Positions 21,382-31,991 are shown, numbered from the stretch's first letter. The stretch is DNA of 64,000 nt from Lysobacter firmicutimachus (GCF_037027445.1 NZ_JBANDL010000002.1:4844001-4908000), one strand, 5' to 3'. A program made the numbers and translations. Notes: a model not told the origin generated them from the sequence alone.

Positions 21382-23025
21382 TCAATCGGTCACCGCGAAG
21401 CTCAGCATCATGCCCATGTCCTCGTGCTCAAGGTTGTGACAATGCAGCATGTAGCGTTGAGTGCCGGCGAAATTCTGGGCGAAGTCGACCGCCAGGCGCA
21501 CGATTTCGCCCGGCCAGACCACCACGGTGTCGTTCCAGCCCAGGTCCTGCGGCCCCAGGCCGCCCGCGGCGACCTGGCGTCCGCGGATGTCCGGCGGGCT
21601 GATGCTGCGCGAGAGCACGCGGAACTGGAAGCCGTGCAGGTGCATCGGATGCGGCATGCTGGTCATGCTGTTGCGGATCTCCCACACCTCGCGGCTGCCG
21701 CGCCGTACCGAGAACGCCGGCTCGTGGCCGGAGAGATGGAAATTCCAGTCGTTGATGAACCAACGGCCTTCCTCGTCCATGCGCAAGCGCAGCGCGCGCA
21801 CCGGCCAGTCGCGCGTGTCCGGCATCGGCGGCAGCTGCGCGATCGCCTCCAGCGGCGGCAACCGCGCCGGCGGTCGACGTTCGGTGGCGCACTCGATCAC
21901 CCGCAGTTCCATCAGGTCCAGGGGCTCGCCCATCGCCGCCGCGCCGGGATGATCGCCCATCGGATCGGGCGCGAAGGCGCCGGACTCGTCCTCGTTCTCC
22001 ATCGCCACGTACTCCAGGCTGCGCAGCCGCACCCGCTCGCCCGGCGCGAGTGCGCCGAAGTCGACCAGCACGTCGGCGCGCTGGGCCGGAGCCAGGAACA
22101 GATCGTCGACCGGCCAGGCGCGCTCGAGCAGGCCGCCGTCGGTTCCGATCAACTGCATCGGCAGCACGCGGTCGCCATGCAGGAAGCACGGGCGCAGCAT
22201 GCGCGCGTTGGCGACGTTGATCAGGCGGAAGCGGTACCAGGCCGGGATCACGTCGAGGTAGGGCTCGGGCGTCCAGTTGACCAGCACACGGTTGCCGATC
22301 CAGTCGTCGGCGCCGTCTTTGTAAACGATGGCATTGTCCGGCCCGACCTGCTTGTCGGCGATCATCAGCGGCAGATCGCGCTCGCCCCAACGCATGCCCA
22401 GGCGTTGTTTCAACGCGCGCTCTTCGTCGTCTTCGACCAACATCAGCCCGGCCAGCCCGCGCTGCAGCTGCACGCCGGTGCGGCCGTGCGGATGGGCGTG
22501 ATACCAGTACAGGCCGGCGCGGTTGTCGACGCGATAACGATAGCGACGGCGCGCGCCGGGCGCGACCGGATGCAGGCCGCTGCCGTCGTTGGCCTCGTCG
22601 ACCGCCAGGCCGTGCCAATGGATGGTGGTCGCTTCGGCGAGACGATTGTCGAGTTCGACCTCGACCGTATCGCCGCGGCGCGCGTGCAGGATGGGATTGA
22701 ACAGGGCACGGCCGGCGGACGCGCCGGCATAGGACCACAGCGTGGTCGGCGCACCAGGAAACAGCGCTTGTGTCGTGGCCTGCGCGATCAGACGCAAGGG
22801 CATGCGCAGATCGACCTCGGCTAGCAGGCCTTCGCCGCCGGGCAGGCGCAACGGCTGCACGAAGCGCGCGTCGGGCGGCAGCAGTTGCAGGTCCGGCGCG
22901 GGGCCGCTGGCGAAGCGATGCCCGTGTCCGCCGGTCCAACGCCAGAGCGCTATCGGGCCGGCGACGGTCGCCGCGCCACCGACGGTCAGCCCGATCAGGA
23001 AGCGGCGGCGTTGCGGATCGGTCAT
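21382..23025 (-). CDS. Multicopper oxidase (CueO/bilirubin-oxidase-like)
   Basis: The 547-residue protein starts with a Tat signal (RRRFLIGLTVGG). All copper sites are visible: TIHWHGLAV, YWYHAHPHGRTG, HPMHLHGFQF and YMLHCHNLEHEDMGMM, giving type 1, 2 and 3 ligands with an axial Met. This points to periplasmic Cu(I) or phenolic oxidation. The start at 23025 puts the twin arginines near the N-terminus; a longer frame reaches 23070. Confidence 0.94.
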   Translation of the reverse strand: MTDPQRRRFLIGLTVGGAATVAGPIALWRWTGGHGHRFASGPAPDLQLLPPDARFVQPLRLPGGEGLLAEVDLRMPLRLIAQATTQALFPGAPTTLWSYAGASAGRALFNPILHARRGDTVEVELDNRLAEATTIHWHGLAVDEANDGSGLHPVAPGARRRYRYRVDNRAGLYWYHAHPHGRTGVQLQRGLAGLMLVEDDEERALKQRLGMRWGERDLPLMIADKQVGPDNAIVYKDGADDWIGNRVLVNWTPEPYLDVIPAWYRFRLINVANARMLRPCFLHGDRVLPMQLIGTDGGLLERAWPVDDLFLAPAQRADVLVDFGALAPGERVRLRSLEYVAMENEDESGAFAPDPMGDHPGAAAMGEPLDLMELRVIECATERRPPARLPPLEAIAQLPPMPDTRDWPVRALRLRMDEEGRWFINDWNFHLSGHEPAFSVRRGSREVWEIRNSMTSMPHPMHLHGFQFRVLSRSISPPDIRGRQVAAGGLGPQDLGWNDTVVVWPGEIVRLAVDFAQNFAGTQRYMLHCHNLEHEDMGMMLSFAVTD

Positions 23026-23381
23026 CGTGCGCGGTCCCCGGAGGCGCTGGAGCGACCCGCCATCTTCCACGGCCGATGTTGCAGTTGTCGCAACCGCGCG
23101 CGACTTCTGTGACGCAGATCAATCCCCGGTTCGCCGCGATCGGGAGGGCGGAACTGCCGGCGGACATCCGGACCGCCCGGCCCCGTCTGCAGGAGCGGTG
23201 TCAGCCGCGACCCACCGCAGCGAAACAAGGCCACGCCGCCACTCGAAGCCGCCCGCGGCCAGCGCTGCTGGCCGCGACCGAAGGGCGTCGGCTGCGGCGA
23301 AGGCGTTTGCGGACGCCTCTTGGGCTGATCGCCGCTCGCGCCGCTCTATGCAGGCGCGCTACCGCGCGTCGCTGCCAGCGA
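23026..23381. other. Intergenic region upstream of the multicopper oxidase
   Basis: This gap contains GTTGC-N7-GCAAC (near 23075), a possible operator for the oxidase gene, and a degenerate short extragenic palindrome near 23190. No copper box could be assigned. No gene is supported. Confidence 0.35.
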
Positions 23382-24410
23382 TCACGCCGCAGCCGCCGGC
23401 CTCGCGACCTCGCGGTCCTGGCCGCCGAATTCGCGATAGCGCCGCAGCCATTGCGCCGGATCGAGCAGCAGGTCCGGGGTGTACAGGCCCGGCGCCGGAG
23501 CGGCGCCGCCGGCGAGGCCGAGCAGGCGTTCGACGCCGAGCGCGATGCCCAGACCGGTCAGCGGCGCCTGGCCTTGCGGATGCACCAGTTCGTGGCGACG
23601 ATGCAGCGGCGCGCCATGGCGGTCGCGGCCGTGCAGGTCGATCGCGATCTCGGTCGAGTAGGCTTCGCCGCGACGCCGGCTGGCCGTTTCGGCCAGGGCC
23701 AGGTCCAGGCGCACCGAATGCGCGTCGGTCGCGGCGGCCAGGCTGACCACGTCCATCGGCGAGTACGCGCTGGCCGGCAGCACGGTGCCGTCGACGCTGA
23801 CGATGTCGCGTTCGGCGTCGCGACCGCGCACCCAGCGCCAACGGCCTCGTTCGAGAATCTGTGCCGCCGCGGCGCTGGTCAGGCGCTCGTAGTCGGCCGC
23901 CGCGGCCGGCCCGCCCATGTCGAGTTCGTCGAGCAGGGCCGAGATCTCGATCCGCTCGACCCGGTCGAACTCGCGTGCGTAGTGCAGCGCAGGCAGGGTC
24001 GCCGCGCCGGCCAGCCAATGGCTGGCGAGCAGGATCGGCGCGCGTTGCGGATGGCGCAGATGCAGGGCCACTTCCGGCGCCATCTCGAAGGAACCGTTGG
24101 AGGTGCTGAGGTAAGGCAAGCCTTGACGCAGCGCGTATTTGAGCGTGTTCAGTCCTTCGTCCTTGAGCATGGTCACCACCGCGGAGTAACGGCCGGCCGG
24201 GTCGAGGCCGAGGTCGGCCCGGTCGAGATCGATCCGGACCGGCGCGGCTTGGCCGAGCTCGGTCGCGGCGGCCGCGGCCTTGTCCGGGTCGCGGCCGCCG
24301 ATGGCCAGCGGCAAGCCGGGATGCAGGCGGCGCAGGGCGCGCGCGACGTGGCGGCCGACGATGCCGGAACCGCCGGCGATGAGGACGGGAGCGAGCGAAG
24401 CAGCGTTCAT
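23382..24410 (-). CDS. Saccharopine-dehydrogenase-like NAD(P)-binding protein
   Basis: The 342-residue protein begins LAPVLIAGGSGIVGRHVARAL, a Rossmann nucleotide-binding motif (GGxGxxG), followed by PLAIGGRDPDKAAA. The remaining C-terminal region resembles saccharopine dehydrogenase/reductase-like proteins that are not true lysine enzymes. The substrate is unknown. It is divergent from a TetR gene with a clear palindrome between them, so it is probably the repressor's target. The ATG at 24410 is the closest to the motif. Confidence 0.8.
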   Translation of the reverse strand: MNAASLAPVLIAGGSGIVGRHVARALRRLHPGLPLAIGGRDPDKAAAAATELGQAAPVRIDLDRADLGLDPAGRYSAVVTMLKDEGLNTLKYALRQGLPYLSTSNGSFEMAPEVALHLRHPQRAPILLASHWLAGAATLPALHYAREFDRVERIEISALLDELDMGGPAAAADYERLTSAAAAQILERGRWRWVRGRDAERDIVSVDGTVLPASAYSPMDVVSLAAATDAHSVRLDLALAETASRRRGEAYSTEIAIDLHGRDRHGAPLHRRHELVHPQGQAPLTGLGIALGVERLLGLAGGAAPAPGLYTPDLLLDPAQWLRRYREFGGQDREVARPAAAA

Positions 24411-24468
24411 GGTGACATCCTGTGGTTGGGCAGCGGCGTCGGCCGAAAGGCGCGGACGCAAGCTACGA

Positions 24469-24490
24469 TTGGTAACTTACCAACAGTAAG
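24469..24490. promoter_or_regulatory. Probable TetR operator (overlapping palindromes)
   Basis: TTGGTAACTTACCAA (24469-24483) is a perfect 7+1+7 inverted repeat, and CTTACCAACAGTAAG (24476-24490) is an overlapping 5+5+5 one. They lie between the divergent dehydrogenase and TetR starts in a relatively AT-rich stretch. Confidence 0.75.
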
Positions 24491-24541
24491 ATACGCTTTC
24501 CCCGCACTGTCAAGCCCACGCCACACGAGAGACTGCGTTCC

Positions 24542-25132
24542 ATGAGCGACACCCCCGCCCCGGCCCGGCGCCTGCCCAAGGCCGATCGCCGCGAGCAATT
24601 GCTGGACACGGCGATGAACATCGTCCGCGAACAAGGCAGCGACGCCCTCACCCTCGGCTACCTCGCCGAGCGCGCCGGGGTCAGCAAGCCGATCGCCTAC
24701 GAACACTTCGGCACCCGTGCGGGGCTGCTGATCGCGTTGTACCGGCAGATCGACGAGCGCCAGTGCGCGATCCAGGCCCAGGCCTTCGAGCGCGCACCCA
24801 AGCGCCTGGGCGACGTCGCGCGGCTGATCGGCGAGTCCTACATGAGCTGCTTCCGCACGGCGGGCCCGGAGTACCACGCGATCTTCGCCGCGCTGAAGGG
24901 CGACGAAGAGATGGAACGGGTACAGCAGGAGCTGCTCGAAGGCTATGTCGCGTTCTACCGCGGCTTGCTGGCGCCGTATGCCAAGTTCGACGACGAGGAG
25001 CTGCAACGCCGCTGCGTCGCCATCGTCGGCGCCGGCGACGCGCTGTCGCGCGAGATGACCCACGGCCGCATCGCCGAAGCGGACGCCGCCGCGACCATGA
25101 CGGCGATGATTCTGGGAGCGATGCGCGCTTAG
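24542..25132 (+). CDS. TetR family transcriptional regulator
   Basis: The 196-residue protein has the TetR HTH at about residues 15-60: REQLLDTAMNIVREQGSDALTLGYLAERAGVSKPIAYEHFGTRAGLLIALY. The C-terminal helical domain is ligand-binding and not specific to a known subfamily. It likely represses itself and the divergent dehydrogenase gene through the palindrome in the 131-bp gap. Confidence 0.93.
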   Translation: MSDTPAPARRLPKADRREQLLDTAMNIVREQGSDALTLGYLAERAGVSKPIAYEHFGTRAGLLIALYRQIDERQCAIQAQAFERAPKRLGDVARLIGESYMSCFRTAGPEYHAIFAALKGDEEMERVQQELLEGYVAFYRGLLAPYAKFDDEELQRRCVAIVGAGDALSREMTHGRIAEADAAATMTAMILGAMRA

Positions 25133-25250
25133 CAGTAGCGCCTTGCCGCCCATCGCTGGATCAACGCGTTGACGGCATGACGGCGCGAGACCGCAACAAC
25201 GGGGTCGCGGCTTGCGCCGCTCCTACCCACGCAGCAGCGACGCCGGAGAC

Positions 25251-25669
<419 letters not shown>

Positions 25670-25678
25670 TGGCGACGG

Positions 25679-26959
25679 CTAGGCCGGACCGATCTCGGCG
25701 GCGCGGGCGAGCAGCAGCTCGCGCTCGCGCGCGTTGCGGGTCAACGCCGCGGCACGCTCGAACTCGGCGCGCGCCTCCTCGCGCCGGCCGAGCTTGAGCA
25801 ACAGGTCGCCGCGCACGCTCGGCAGCAGGTGGTACTGCTTCATCGCCGGCTCTTCGAGCAGGCTGTCGGCCAGTTGCAGACCGACCGCCGGCCCGAACGC
25901 CATCGACAACGCCACCGCGCGGTTGAGTTCGATCACCGGCGACGGCGTCAGCAAGGCCAGCCGCTGGTACAGCGCGGCGATGCGCGGCCACGGCGTGTCC
26001 TGCGCGGTCGGCGCGCGCGCATGGCAGGCGGCGATCGCCGCCTGCAGCGTGTACGGACCATTGCCGTCGGACAGGCGTGCCGCGCGCTCCAGCGCATCCA
26101 GGCCGCGCTGGATCTGGATTCGGTCCCAGCGCGTGCGGTCCTGTTCCAGCAGCAGGATCGGCTGCCCGTCCGGGCCGGTGCGCGCCTTGGCGCGCGAGGC
26201 CTGGATTTCCATCAGCGCGACCAGGCCATGGACCTCGGCCGCCCTGGGCATCAAACCGGCGAGGATGCGGCCCAGGCGCAAGGCGTCTTCGCACAATCCC
26301 GGCCGCATCCAGTCGTCGCCGGCGGTGGCCGAGTAGCCCTCGTTAAAGACCAGGTAGATCACCTCCAGCACCGATGCCAGACGCTGCTCCAGCTCCTCGC
26401 CGCGCGGCACTTCGAACGGCACCTGGGCGTCGGCCAGGGTGCGCTTGGCGCGGACGATGCGCTGGGCGATAGTCGGCTCGGCGGCGAGGAAGGCGCGCGC
26501 GATCTCGTCGGTGGTCAAACCGCCGAGCAGGCGCAGGGTCAGAGCGACGCGGGCCTCGGTCGACAGCACCGGATGGCAGGAGATGAACACCAGGCGCAGC
26601 AAGTCGTCGCCGATGTCGTCGTCGAGCCGGTCGAAGAACGCCTCTTCGATCTCGTCCTGGCCGGCTTCGATCTCGCGCCCGATCTCCTCGTGCTTGCGGT
26701 CGAGCAGTTTCTTGCGCCGCAGGCGGTCGATCGCGCGATGCTTGGCGGTCTGCATCAGCCAGGCGCCGGGATTGTCCGGCACGCCGGTCTCCGGCCAGCG
26801 CTCCAGCGCGGACACCAACGCGTCCTGGGCCAGTTCCTCGGCCAGGCCGACGTCGCGCACCATGCGGGTCAGGCCGGCGATGACCTTGGCCGACTCGATG
26901 CGCCAGACTGCGTCGATGGCGCGATGGGTCGCGCCGAGATGGGAAGAGGTGGCCGTCAC
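25679..26959 (-). CDS. ECF42-type RNA polymerase sigma factor with C-terminal TPR domain
   Basis: The 426-residue protein has sigma region 2 (ELAQDALVSALERWPETGVPDNPGAWLMQTAKHRAIDRLRR) and region 4 (LTLRLLGGLTTDEIARAFLAAEPTIAQRIVRAKRTL), followed by a long C-terminal extension (DUF6596/TPR-like) with VFNEGYSA and ELNRAVALSMAFGP. This layout defines the ECF42 group, which works without a classical anti-sigma and is usually next to YCII/DGPF-domain genes, as here. Confidence 0.93.
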   Translation of the reverse strand: MTATSSHLGATHRAIDAVWRIESAKVIAGLTRMVRDVGLAEELAQDALVSALERWPETGVPDNPGAWLMQTAKHRAIDRLRRKKLLDRKHEEIGREIEAGQDEIEEAFFDRLDDDIGDDLLRLVFISCHPVLSTEARVALTLRLLGGLTTDEIARAFLAAEPTIAQRIVRAKRTLADAQVPFEVPRGEELEQRLASVLEVIYLVFNEGYSATAGDDWMRPGLCEDALRLGRILAGLMPRAAEVHGLVALMEIQASRAKARTGPDGQPILLLEQDRTRWDRIQIQRGLDALERAARLSDGNGPYTLQAAIAACHARAPTAQDTPWPRIAALYQRLALLTPSPVIELNRAVALSMAFGPAVGLQLADSLLEEPAMKQYHLLPSVRGDLLLKLGRREEARAEFERAAALTRNARERELLLARAAEIGPA

Positions 26960-27017
26960 GGCGACCGATCAGACCACCTCGCGTGCGTCCGCGCAAGCGC
27001 CGTTCGGCCCTTGCGGC

Positions 27018-27440
27018 TCAAGCCACGCAGGGCGCTTCGGCGCAGTTGATCATCCACGGTACGCCGAAGCGGTCGGCGACGATGCCGTAGCGCTGCGCCC
27101 AGAAGGTCTGTTGCAGCGGCATCTGCACGGTGCCGCCGTCGGCCAGCGCGGCGAAGATGCGTTCGGCTTCGGCGACGTCGCTCAGCCCCAGGGCCACATG
27201 CGCGCCGGTCACGCCGCGATAGGGATAGAGCGCCGTGGCGTCGGTGCCCATCAGCTCGAACCCGTCGAGCCGGTAGCAGGCGTGCATGACCTTGTTGCGC
27301 TCTTCCGGGCCGATCTCCTCGCAGCCGGGGTTGTCGGCGAAGGTCATCATCGCGACGACCTCGCCGCCGAGCGTGCGGGCGTAGAACTCGAAGGCTTCGC
27401 GGCAGTCGCCGTCGAACGAGAGATAGGTGCTCAGTTGCAT
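27018..27440 (-). CDS. VOC/PhnB-like protein
   Basis: The 140-residue protein has the PhnB-like VOC pattern: STYLSFDGDCREAFEFYARTLGGEVVAMMTF near the N-terminus and FWAQRYGIVADRFGVPWMINCA at the end. PhnB proteins are small dimeric VOC domains of uncertain activity. The gene is upstream of, and co-directional with, the ECF42 sigma gene (58-base gap), so it belongs to that module. Confidence 0.88.
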   Translation of the reverse strand: MQLSTYLSFDGDCREAFEFYARTLGGEVVAMMTFADNPGCEEIGPEERNKVMHACYRLDGFELMGTDATALYPYRGVTGAHVALGLSDVAEAERIFAALADGGTVQMPLQQTFWAQRYGIVADRFGVPWMINCAEAPCVA

Positions 27441-27538
27441 GGTGGCGGGTTTCCGTAAAGGTGAGGGGCTGGGCGGTGGCAGGGCCGGCGCGGCGCCGTG
27501 CAGCAGGATCGACAGCAACGGCCGCATGCGCCGGCGGT

Positions 27539-27967
27539 TCAATGAGCGCGGGCGGCGCCGGCGTCGCGCGGACGCGGCTCGGGGCGTTGCGGCTCCGCGT
27601 CCGGTTCGGGCGCGAAATCGATCTGGTCGAACACGCGGCGAATCTCGATCTGCGAGCGCAGGCCGTCGGGGTTGGGCACGCGCTTGACCCATTCGATCGC
27701 TTCTTCCAGCGAACGCGCCTGGATCAGCCAGAAACCGGCCACCAATTGCTCGGTTTCGGGAAACGGACCGGCGACCACCCGACGCTCGGCGCCGTCGAAG
27801 TGCACGCGCGCGCCCTGCGCGCTGGGGCGCAGGCCCTCGGCGGCGAGCAACACCCCGGCGCGGACCAAGGCCTGGTTGTAGGCGTCCATCGCCTGCGACA
27901 GCGCCGGCTCCGGCTGCCGGCCCGATTCGCTGTCCGGGTCGGCCTTCACTATCAGCATGAATTTCAT
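27539..27967 (-). CDS. YCII-related (DGPF) domain protein
   Basis: The 142-residue protein starts MKFMLIVKADPDSESG and contains a variant of the DGPF segment (VVAGPFPETEQLVAGFWLIQARSLEEAIEWVKRVP), the hallmark of YCII-related proteins found beside ECF42 sigma factors. The C-terminus is Pro/Arg-rich. It is the first gene of the minus-strand trio (DGPF, VOC, sigma). It probably takes part in the signalling or metabolic output of this unit, whose physiology is poorly known. Confidence 0.9.
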   Translation of the reverse strand: MKFMLIVKADPDSESGRQPEPALSQAMDAYNQALVRAGVLLAAEGLRPSAQGARVHFDGAERRVVAGPFPETEQLVAGFWLIQARSLEEAIEWVKRVPNPDGLRSQIEIRRVFDQIDFAPEPDAEPQRPEPRPRDAGAARAH

Positions 27968-28303
27968 CGTCGTCTCCTGGCAGGCAGGGCCCGGAACCGG
28001 GCGCTTACAGGGACGACGAACGGGCAACGGCCGGATCGACAGACCGGCACGGAAAAAAATCGCGGCCCGTCGCACCGCGGGTGGACGGACCGCGAACAAG
28101 CGCGCCGACCTTGGGGGATCGGCGCGTGGAGGTCCACGCGAGCGCAGACGAAGCCCGGCCCATGCCGGCGCTTGTCGAACCGGAGCGCTCGCTTCGACCT
28201 TAATCGCTGCCGCCGGCAACGAACCGGACCGGTGTCCGGTAACGCAGCGCGCGCGTTTGCCGAAGTTGCCCGGTTGCCGGATCGCCGGCCGAAGACGCAA
28301 CGC

Positions 28304-28775
<472 letters not shown>

Positions 28776-29071
28776 CACGACGGTTTCGGGCTTCGATCGA
28801 TGGCGTCGGCGTTGGGTTCTCTGCGCGTCCCGGGGTCGCGGCCTCCGTTGCGCCTACGCTGGGCGGCGGCGCGGCTTCGATGGGACGGGCGCTGCGGTCG
28901 GCCTGGGCAAGGCGACGGTGCGGCGGATCGCATTGGCCAGCGGGCTGGGCAGCCCGCAGCACGGCACCGGCGGCGGCACCGGCCCGCGCTTGCGGTCGCC
29001 GGCATCAGGCATGCACGAGGCCCATGCCGCGACCGGCTGCCGCGCGCGCGCGCGGGCGGCCCATGCCCCGC

Positions 29072-29428
29072 TCAACCGGCATCGCGACCATCGCGTGCGC
29101 CGCTCGTCTTCTGCCATTGCTGCAGGTAATCGTCGAGCCGGTCCAGCCGCTGATCCCAGAACGCGCGATACCGATCCAGCCAACCGGAGATCTCCTGCAG
29201 CCGGGCCGGTTCCAGGCGGCACGGTCGCCACTGCGCCTCGCGGCCGCGCGCGATCAGTCCGGCGCGCTCCAGGACTTTGATGTGCTTGGAAATCGCCGGC
29301 AGGCTCATCTGGAACGGTTCGGCCAGCTCGGTCACGCCGGCCTCGCCTTGCGCCAGGCGCGCCAGGATCGCGCGCCGGGTCGGATCGGCCAGGGCCGCAA
29401 AAGTGGTGCTGAGCGAATCCACGGACAT
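29072..29428 (-). CDS. ArsR-family winged-helix transcriptional regulator
   Basis: The 118-residue protein matches the ArsR/SmtB-like group that lacks metal-site cysteines: DSLSTTFAALADPTRRAILARLAQGEAGVTELAEPFQMSLPAISKHIKVLERAGLIARGREAQWRPCRLEP. Such regulators often accompany SRPBCC (AHSA1) genes, but none is adjacent here. The start at 29428 (MSVDSL) is the usual one for the family; an upstream ATG at 29479 gives 17 more residues. Confidence 0.9.
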   Translation of the reverse strand: MSVDSLSTTFAALADPTRRAILARLAQGEAGVTELAEPFQMSLPAISKHIKVLERAGLIARGREAQWRPCRLEPARLQEISGWLDRYRAFWDQRLDRLDDYLQQWQKTSGARDGRDAG

Positions 29429-29902
29429 GTCGCTGAACCGGAAGGTTAAATAGCCGAGTCGTTGATAAGCCTGCACCAAAAGGGTGTCAAGCCGCCGTCG
29501 TCATGACTTTGGCCTGCATCAGCGCTCGGTCGCGCCCTCGGACGACTTCGCCCCGCCGTCGTCCACGCTCGGGCGCCCTGTTCGGCCTGTACCGATCGCA
29601 GCCGCGCCCGCACCGCGACGCATCGACGGCGCTGCGCAGCGCATCCGACTCGGCCAACCCCCCCGACCGCCCGGTCTCGCGCTCGCGCGGCCATGGCGCG
29701 CCAAGTCGCGCTCGGGGGGCTGCGATGCAGGAGGGCGCCGGCGGCGCGACATCGGCGATCGGCCGACAGGCCTGGGCAGCCGCTCGAGCGGCTCCGCTGC
29801 ACCCGGGGCCTCGCGAAAGAACAGCCAGGAGCCGGCCGATGCATCGGCCGGACCGCATCGCGCGCCCGGGCTTTCTTGCCGGCCGCGCACGCGGCGCACG
29901 GC
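29429..29902. other. Intergenic region with no supported gene
   Basis: Several open frames exist, but all are Arg/Pro/Ala-rich shadows without recognisable domains. An AT-rich stretch near 29440-29480 probably carries the ArsR promoter. Confidence 0.5.
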
Positions 29903-30127
29903 TCATTCGTAGGGTGCGTGCTCCAGCCCCTGCGAGGCCAGGATGTGATTGATGTGCGAGACGACATGACCGCGCTCCGGACGCGGCGTCACCGTCAGCA
30001 GGCGTTCGACCAGACTGTCGACGCGGCTCCAGAACACTTCGTCGTCGCGCCAATGCCGGCGCCACAGCGGCAACGCCGCGCGCAGCTGGCACAAGTCGCC
30101 GTCGAGTTCGGCTCGAGTTCGGTGCAT
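29903..30127 (-). CDS. Small hypothetical protein
   Basis: A 74-residue frame begins MHRTRAELDGDLCQLRAALPLW and is preceded by GAGGGGAAG at good spacing. The sequence is a plausible amphipathic helical protein rich in Arg, His and Glu. No family is recognised. The neighbouring 30128-30445 has no supported gene. Confidence 0.5.
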   Translation of the reverse strand: MHRTRAELDGDLCQLRAALPLWRRHWRDDEVFWSRVDSLVERLLTVTPRPERGHVVSHINHILASQGLEHAPYE

Positions 30128-30445
30128 CTCACTTCCCCTCCGCAACGGCAGGCCGCAACCCGCCACGCTGTCGGCCGTCCAGGGAGCGGCCTTGGCAACA
30201 CCAGTCCATGCTGGGGGCGCATGGACGCTCTACCGCAGCCCGATCGCCGTCCATCCGTGGTCCGGCGTCCGCTTCCGCGGCCCTCCCGAGTTCGAACGTG
30301 GGAACGCGCTGCTTTCCCCACCTTAGGTCAGGAACGGCCTGTCGATAAAGTGATGACGCTCACAATAGCAAAGCTTCGAGCAGACGGGCGGTAGGCGGGA
30401 GGGACGGCAACGGACATCGGCGGTGGCCCTCGCGACACCCGCCGC

Positions 30446-31546
30446 TCAGGCCGGATCGGCGGTCGCGGTGGGCGCCGGCGCCCGCCAACGTTCGCGCAGG
30501 CGCAAGCCCGGTCGCTCGACCAGGTAATGCAGCGCGGCGCCGGCGAGCAGGGCGCTGCCGGCATAGACCGCGAACGCCAGTGGGCCGTGCGCCTCCAGGG
30601 CGTCGCCGTAGGCGCGCGACACCATGCCGAACACCGCCTTGTGGGTCAGGTAGAGGCTGAACGAGGCGGCCGCCAACCACGCGGCGCCCGGCACGCGCAG
30701 GCGCCCGGTCCAGCGCTGCTCGGCGCTGCCCGCCACGACCAGCAACGCCAGGCCCCACGACAGCACCGGAAAACCGAACACCGACGCCTGCAGCCCCAGA
30801 CGTTCGCGCGACAACCAGATCGCCGCAGCGACCAGCCCCAGTCCCAGCACGACCAAGCCGCCGGCGCGGCGCTGCAAGGCCTGCCAGGCTGCCGGCCGGT
30901 ACGCGCGCAGCGCCGCCAGCAGCACGCCGGCGAACAGGCCGTCCAGGCGCATCCAGGTCGGGTAATAGATGCGTTCGACCCAGGCATCGGCACCGTCGTT
31001 CGCGCTCGCCTGCCAGACGGCGGCACGCAGCGCCATGCCGCCGCCGATCAGCAATGCGGCCAGCAACCCTGTCTTCCATCCTGCCGCCCGCCGCGTCGTC
31101 AGCCAGGCCAAGGCCGGGAACAGCAGATAGAAATGCTCTTCCACGCACAACGACCAGGCATGCGAGAACGCCTTGTTGTGCCGGTAGTCGATCAACAGAT
31201 TGACGCCGAAGCTGAGGAACTGCCACGCCGGCTGCATGCCCGGCCGCTCGCGAAACGCCGGCAGCCACAGATACAAGGCCAGCACCACCCAGAACGCCGG
31301 CAGCACGCGCAGCGCGCGCCGCAGATAGAAATCGCCGAACGCCAACGGCTCGCCGCGGCTCAAGGGCCGCAGCACCTGCCAGCCGATCAGATAGCCGCTG
31401 AGAACGAAGAACAGATCCACGCCCATCCAGCCGAACTGCGACATCGGCATGAACGGCGAGCCGAGTCCGGCTCCGGCGGCATGGAAAAACATCACCCAAA
31501 CGATCGCGATCGCGCGCAGCAGATCGAGGCCGGGCAGTCGGCTCAT
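30446..31546 (-). CDS. Acyltransferase family 3 (OafA/YrhL-like) membrane protein
   Basis: The 366-residue protein has about ten membrane segments and the acyltransferase-3 motifs LDLLRAIAIVWVMFFHA (catalytic His in the first helix), GVDLFFVLSGYLIGW, FYLRRALRVLPAFW and AWSLCVEEHFYLLFP. Members O-acylate lipopolysaccharide, peptidoglycan or exopolysaccharide sugars. The target here is unknown. Confidence 0.92.
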   Translation of the reverse strand: MSRLPGLDLLRAIAIVWVMFFHAAGAGLGSPFMPMSQFGWMGVDLFFVLSGYLIGWQVLRPLSRGEPLAFGDFYLRRALRVLPAFWVVLALYLWLPAFRERPGMQPAWQFLSFGVNLLIDYRHNKAFSHAWSLCVEEHFYLLFPALAWLTTRRAAGWKTGLLAALLIGGGMALRAAVWQASANDGADAWVERIYYPTWMRLDGLFAGVLLAALRAYRPAAWQALQRRAGGLVVLGLGLVAAAIWLSRERLGLQASVFGFPVLSWGLALLVVAGSAEQRWTGRLRVPGAAWLAAASFSLYLTHKAVFGMVSRAYGDALEAHGPLAFAVYAGSALLAGAALHYLVERPGLRLRERWRAPAPTATADPA

Positions 31547-31705
31547 CTAATGGTCCTGGAGTTGGGAGTAAGACAGACGGTGCGGCTGCGATCGCATCGC
31601 GACATTGCATCGCGACGTAGAGACCGCACGCACAGTCTGCGCCCGGTGCGGGACGGCAACAAGATGCTTTGCAAGCGCAAGCAGCCTGGGTTGCCACGTT
31701 TGGTT

Positions 31706-31740
31706 GGGAGTCGGGAGTCGGGAGTCGGGAGTCGGGAGTC
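31706..31740 (+). repeat. Heptamer tandem array (GGGAGTC)5
   Basis: Five exact GGGAGTC units within the 445-bp gap 31547-31991. The same gap also holds a copy of CTCCCTTTGAAAAAGGG (31790), the regulatory box at 31897, and otherwise no gene. A related GGGATTC array lies at 51347. Confidence 0.95.
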
Positions 31741-31896
31741 GATCGAGAGCATGGACACGGTGCGGCTCCGACTGCGCCGTGTCGCCATTGCTCCCTTTGA
31801 AAAAGGGGGACGAGGGAGGATTTGCTTTTGACTGCATCGCCTCGGCCGCCCCAAGAGCAAAGCCCGGCGCCGAGCCGGCTTGCACCGCACCGCCAC

Positions 31897-31912
31897 CTAG
31901 GGTCGTCCCGAG
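31897..31912. promoter_or_regulatory. T3SS-locus palindromic box 1 (CTAGGGTCGTCCCGAG)
   Basis: A near-palindrome 80 bases upstream of the Gly/Ala-rich membrane protein gene. The 19 bases CACCTAGGGTCGTCCCGAG are identical to those at 52827-52845, at the opposite edge of the T3SS locus. Confidence 0.65.
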
Positions 31913-31991
31913 GATGCCCCCGTGGCAGCGGAGGATTAGCGTCTGCATACGCGCACCTCGCCGGTGCGGGATTTTCGCTGGGAGAAGGCCC

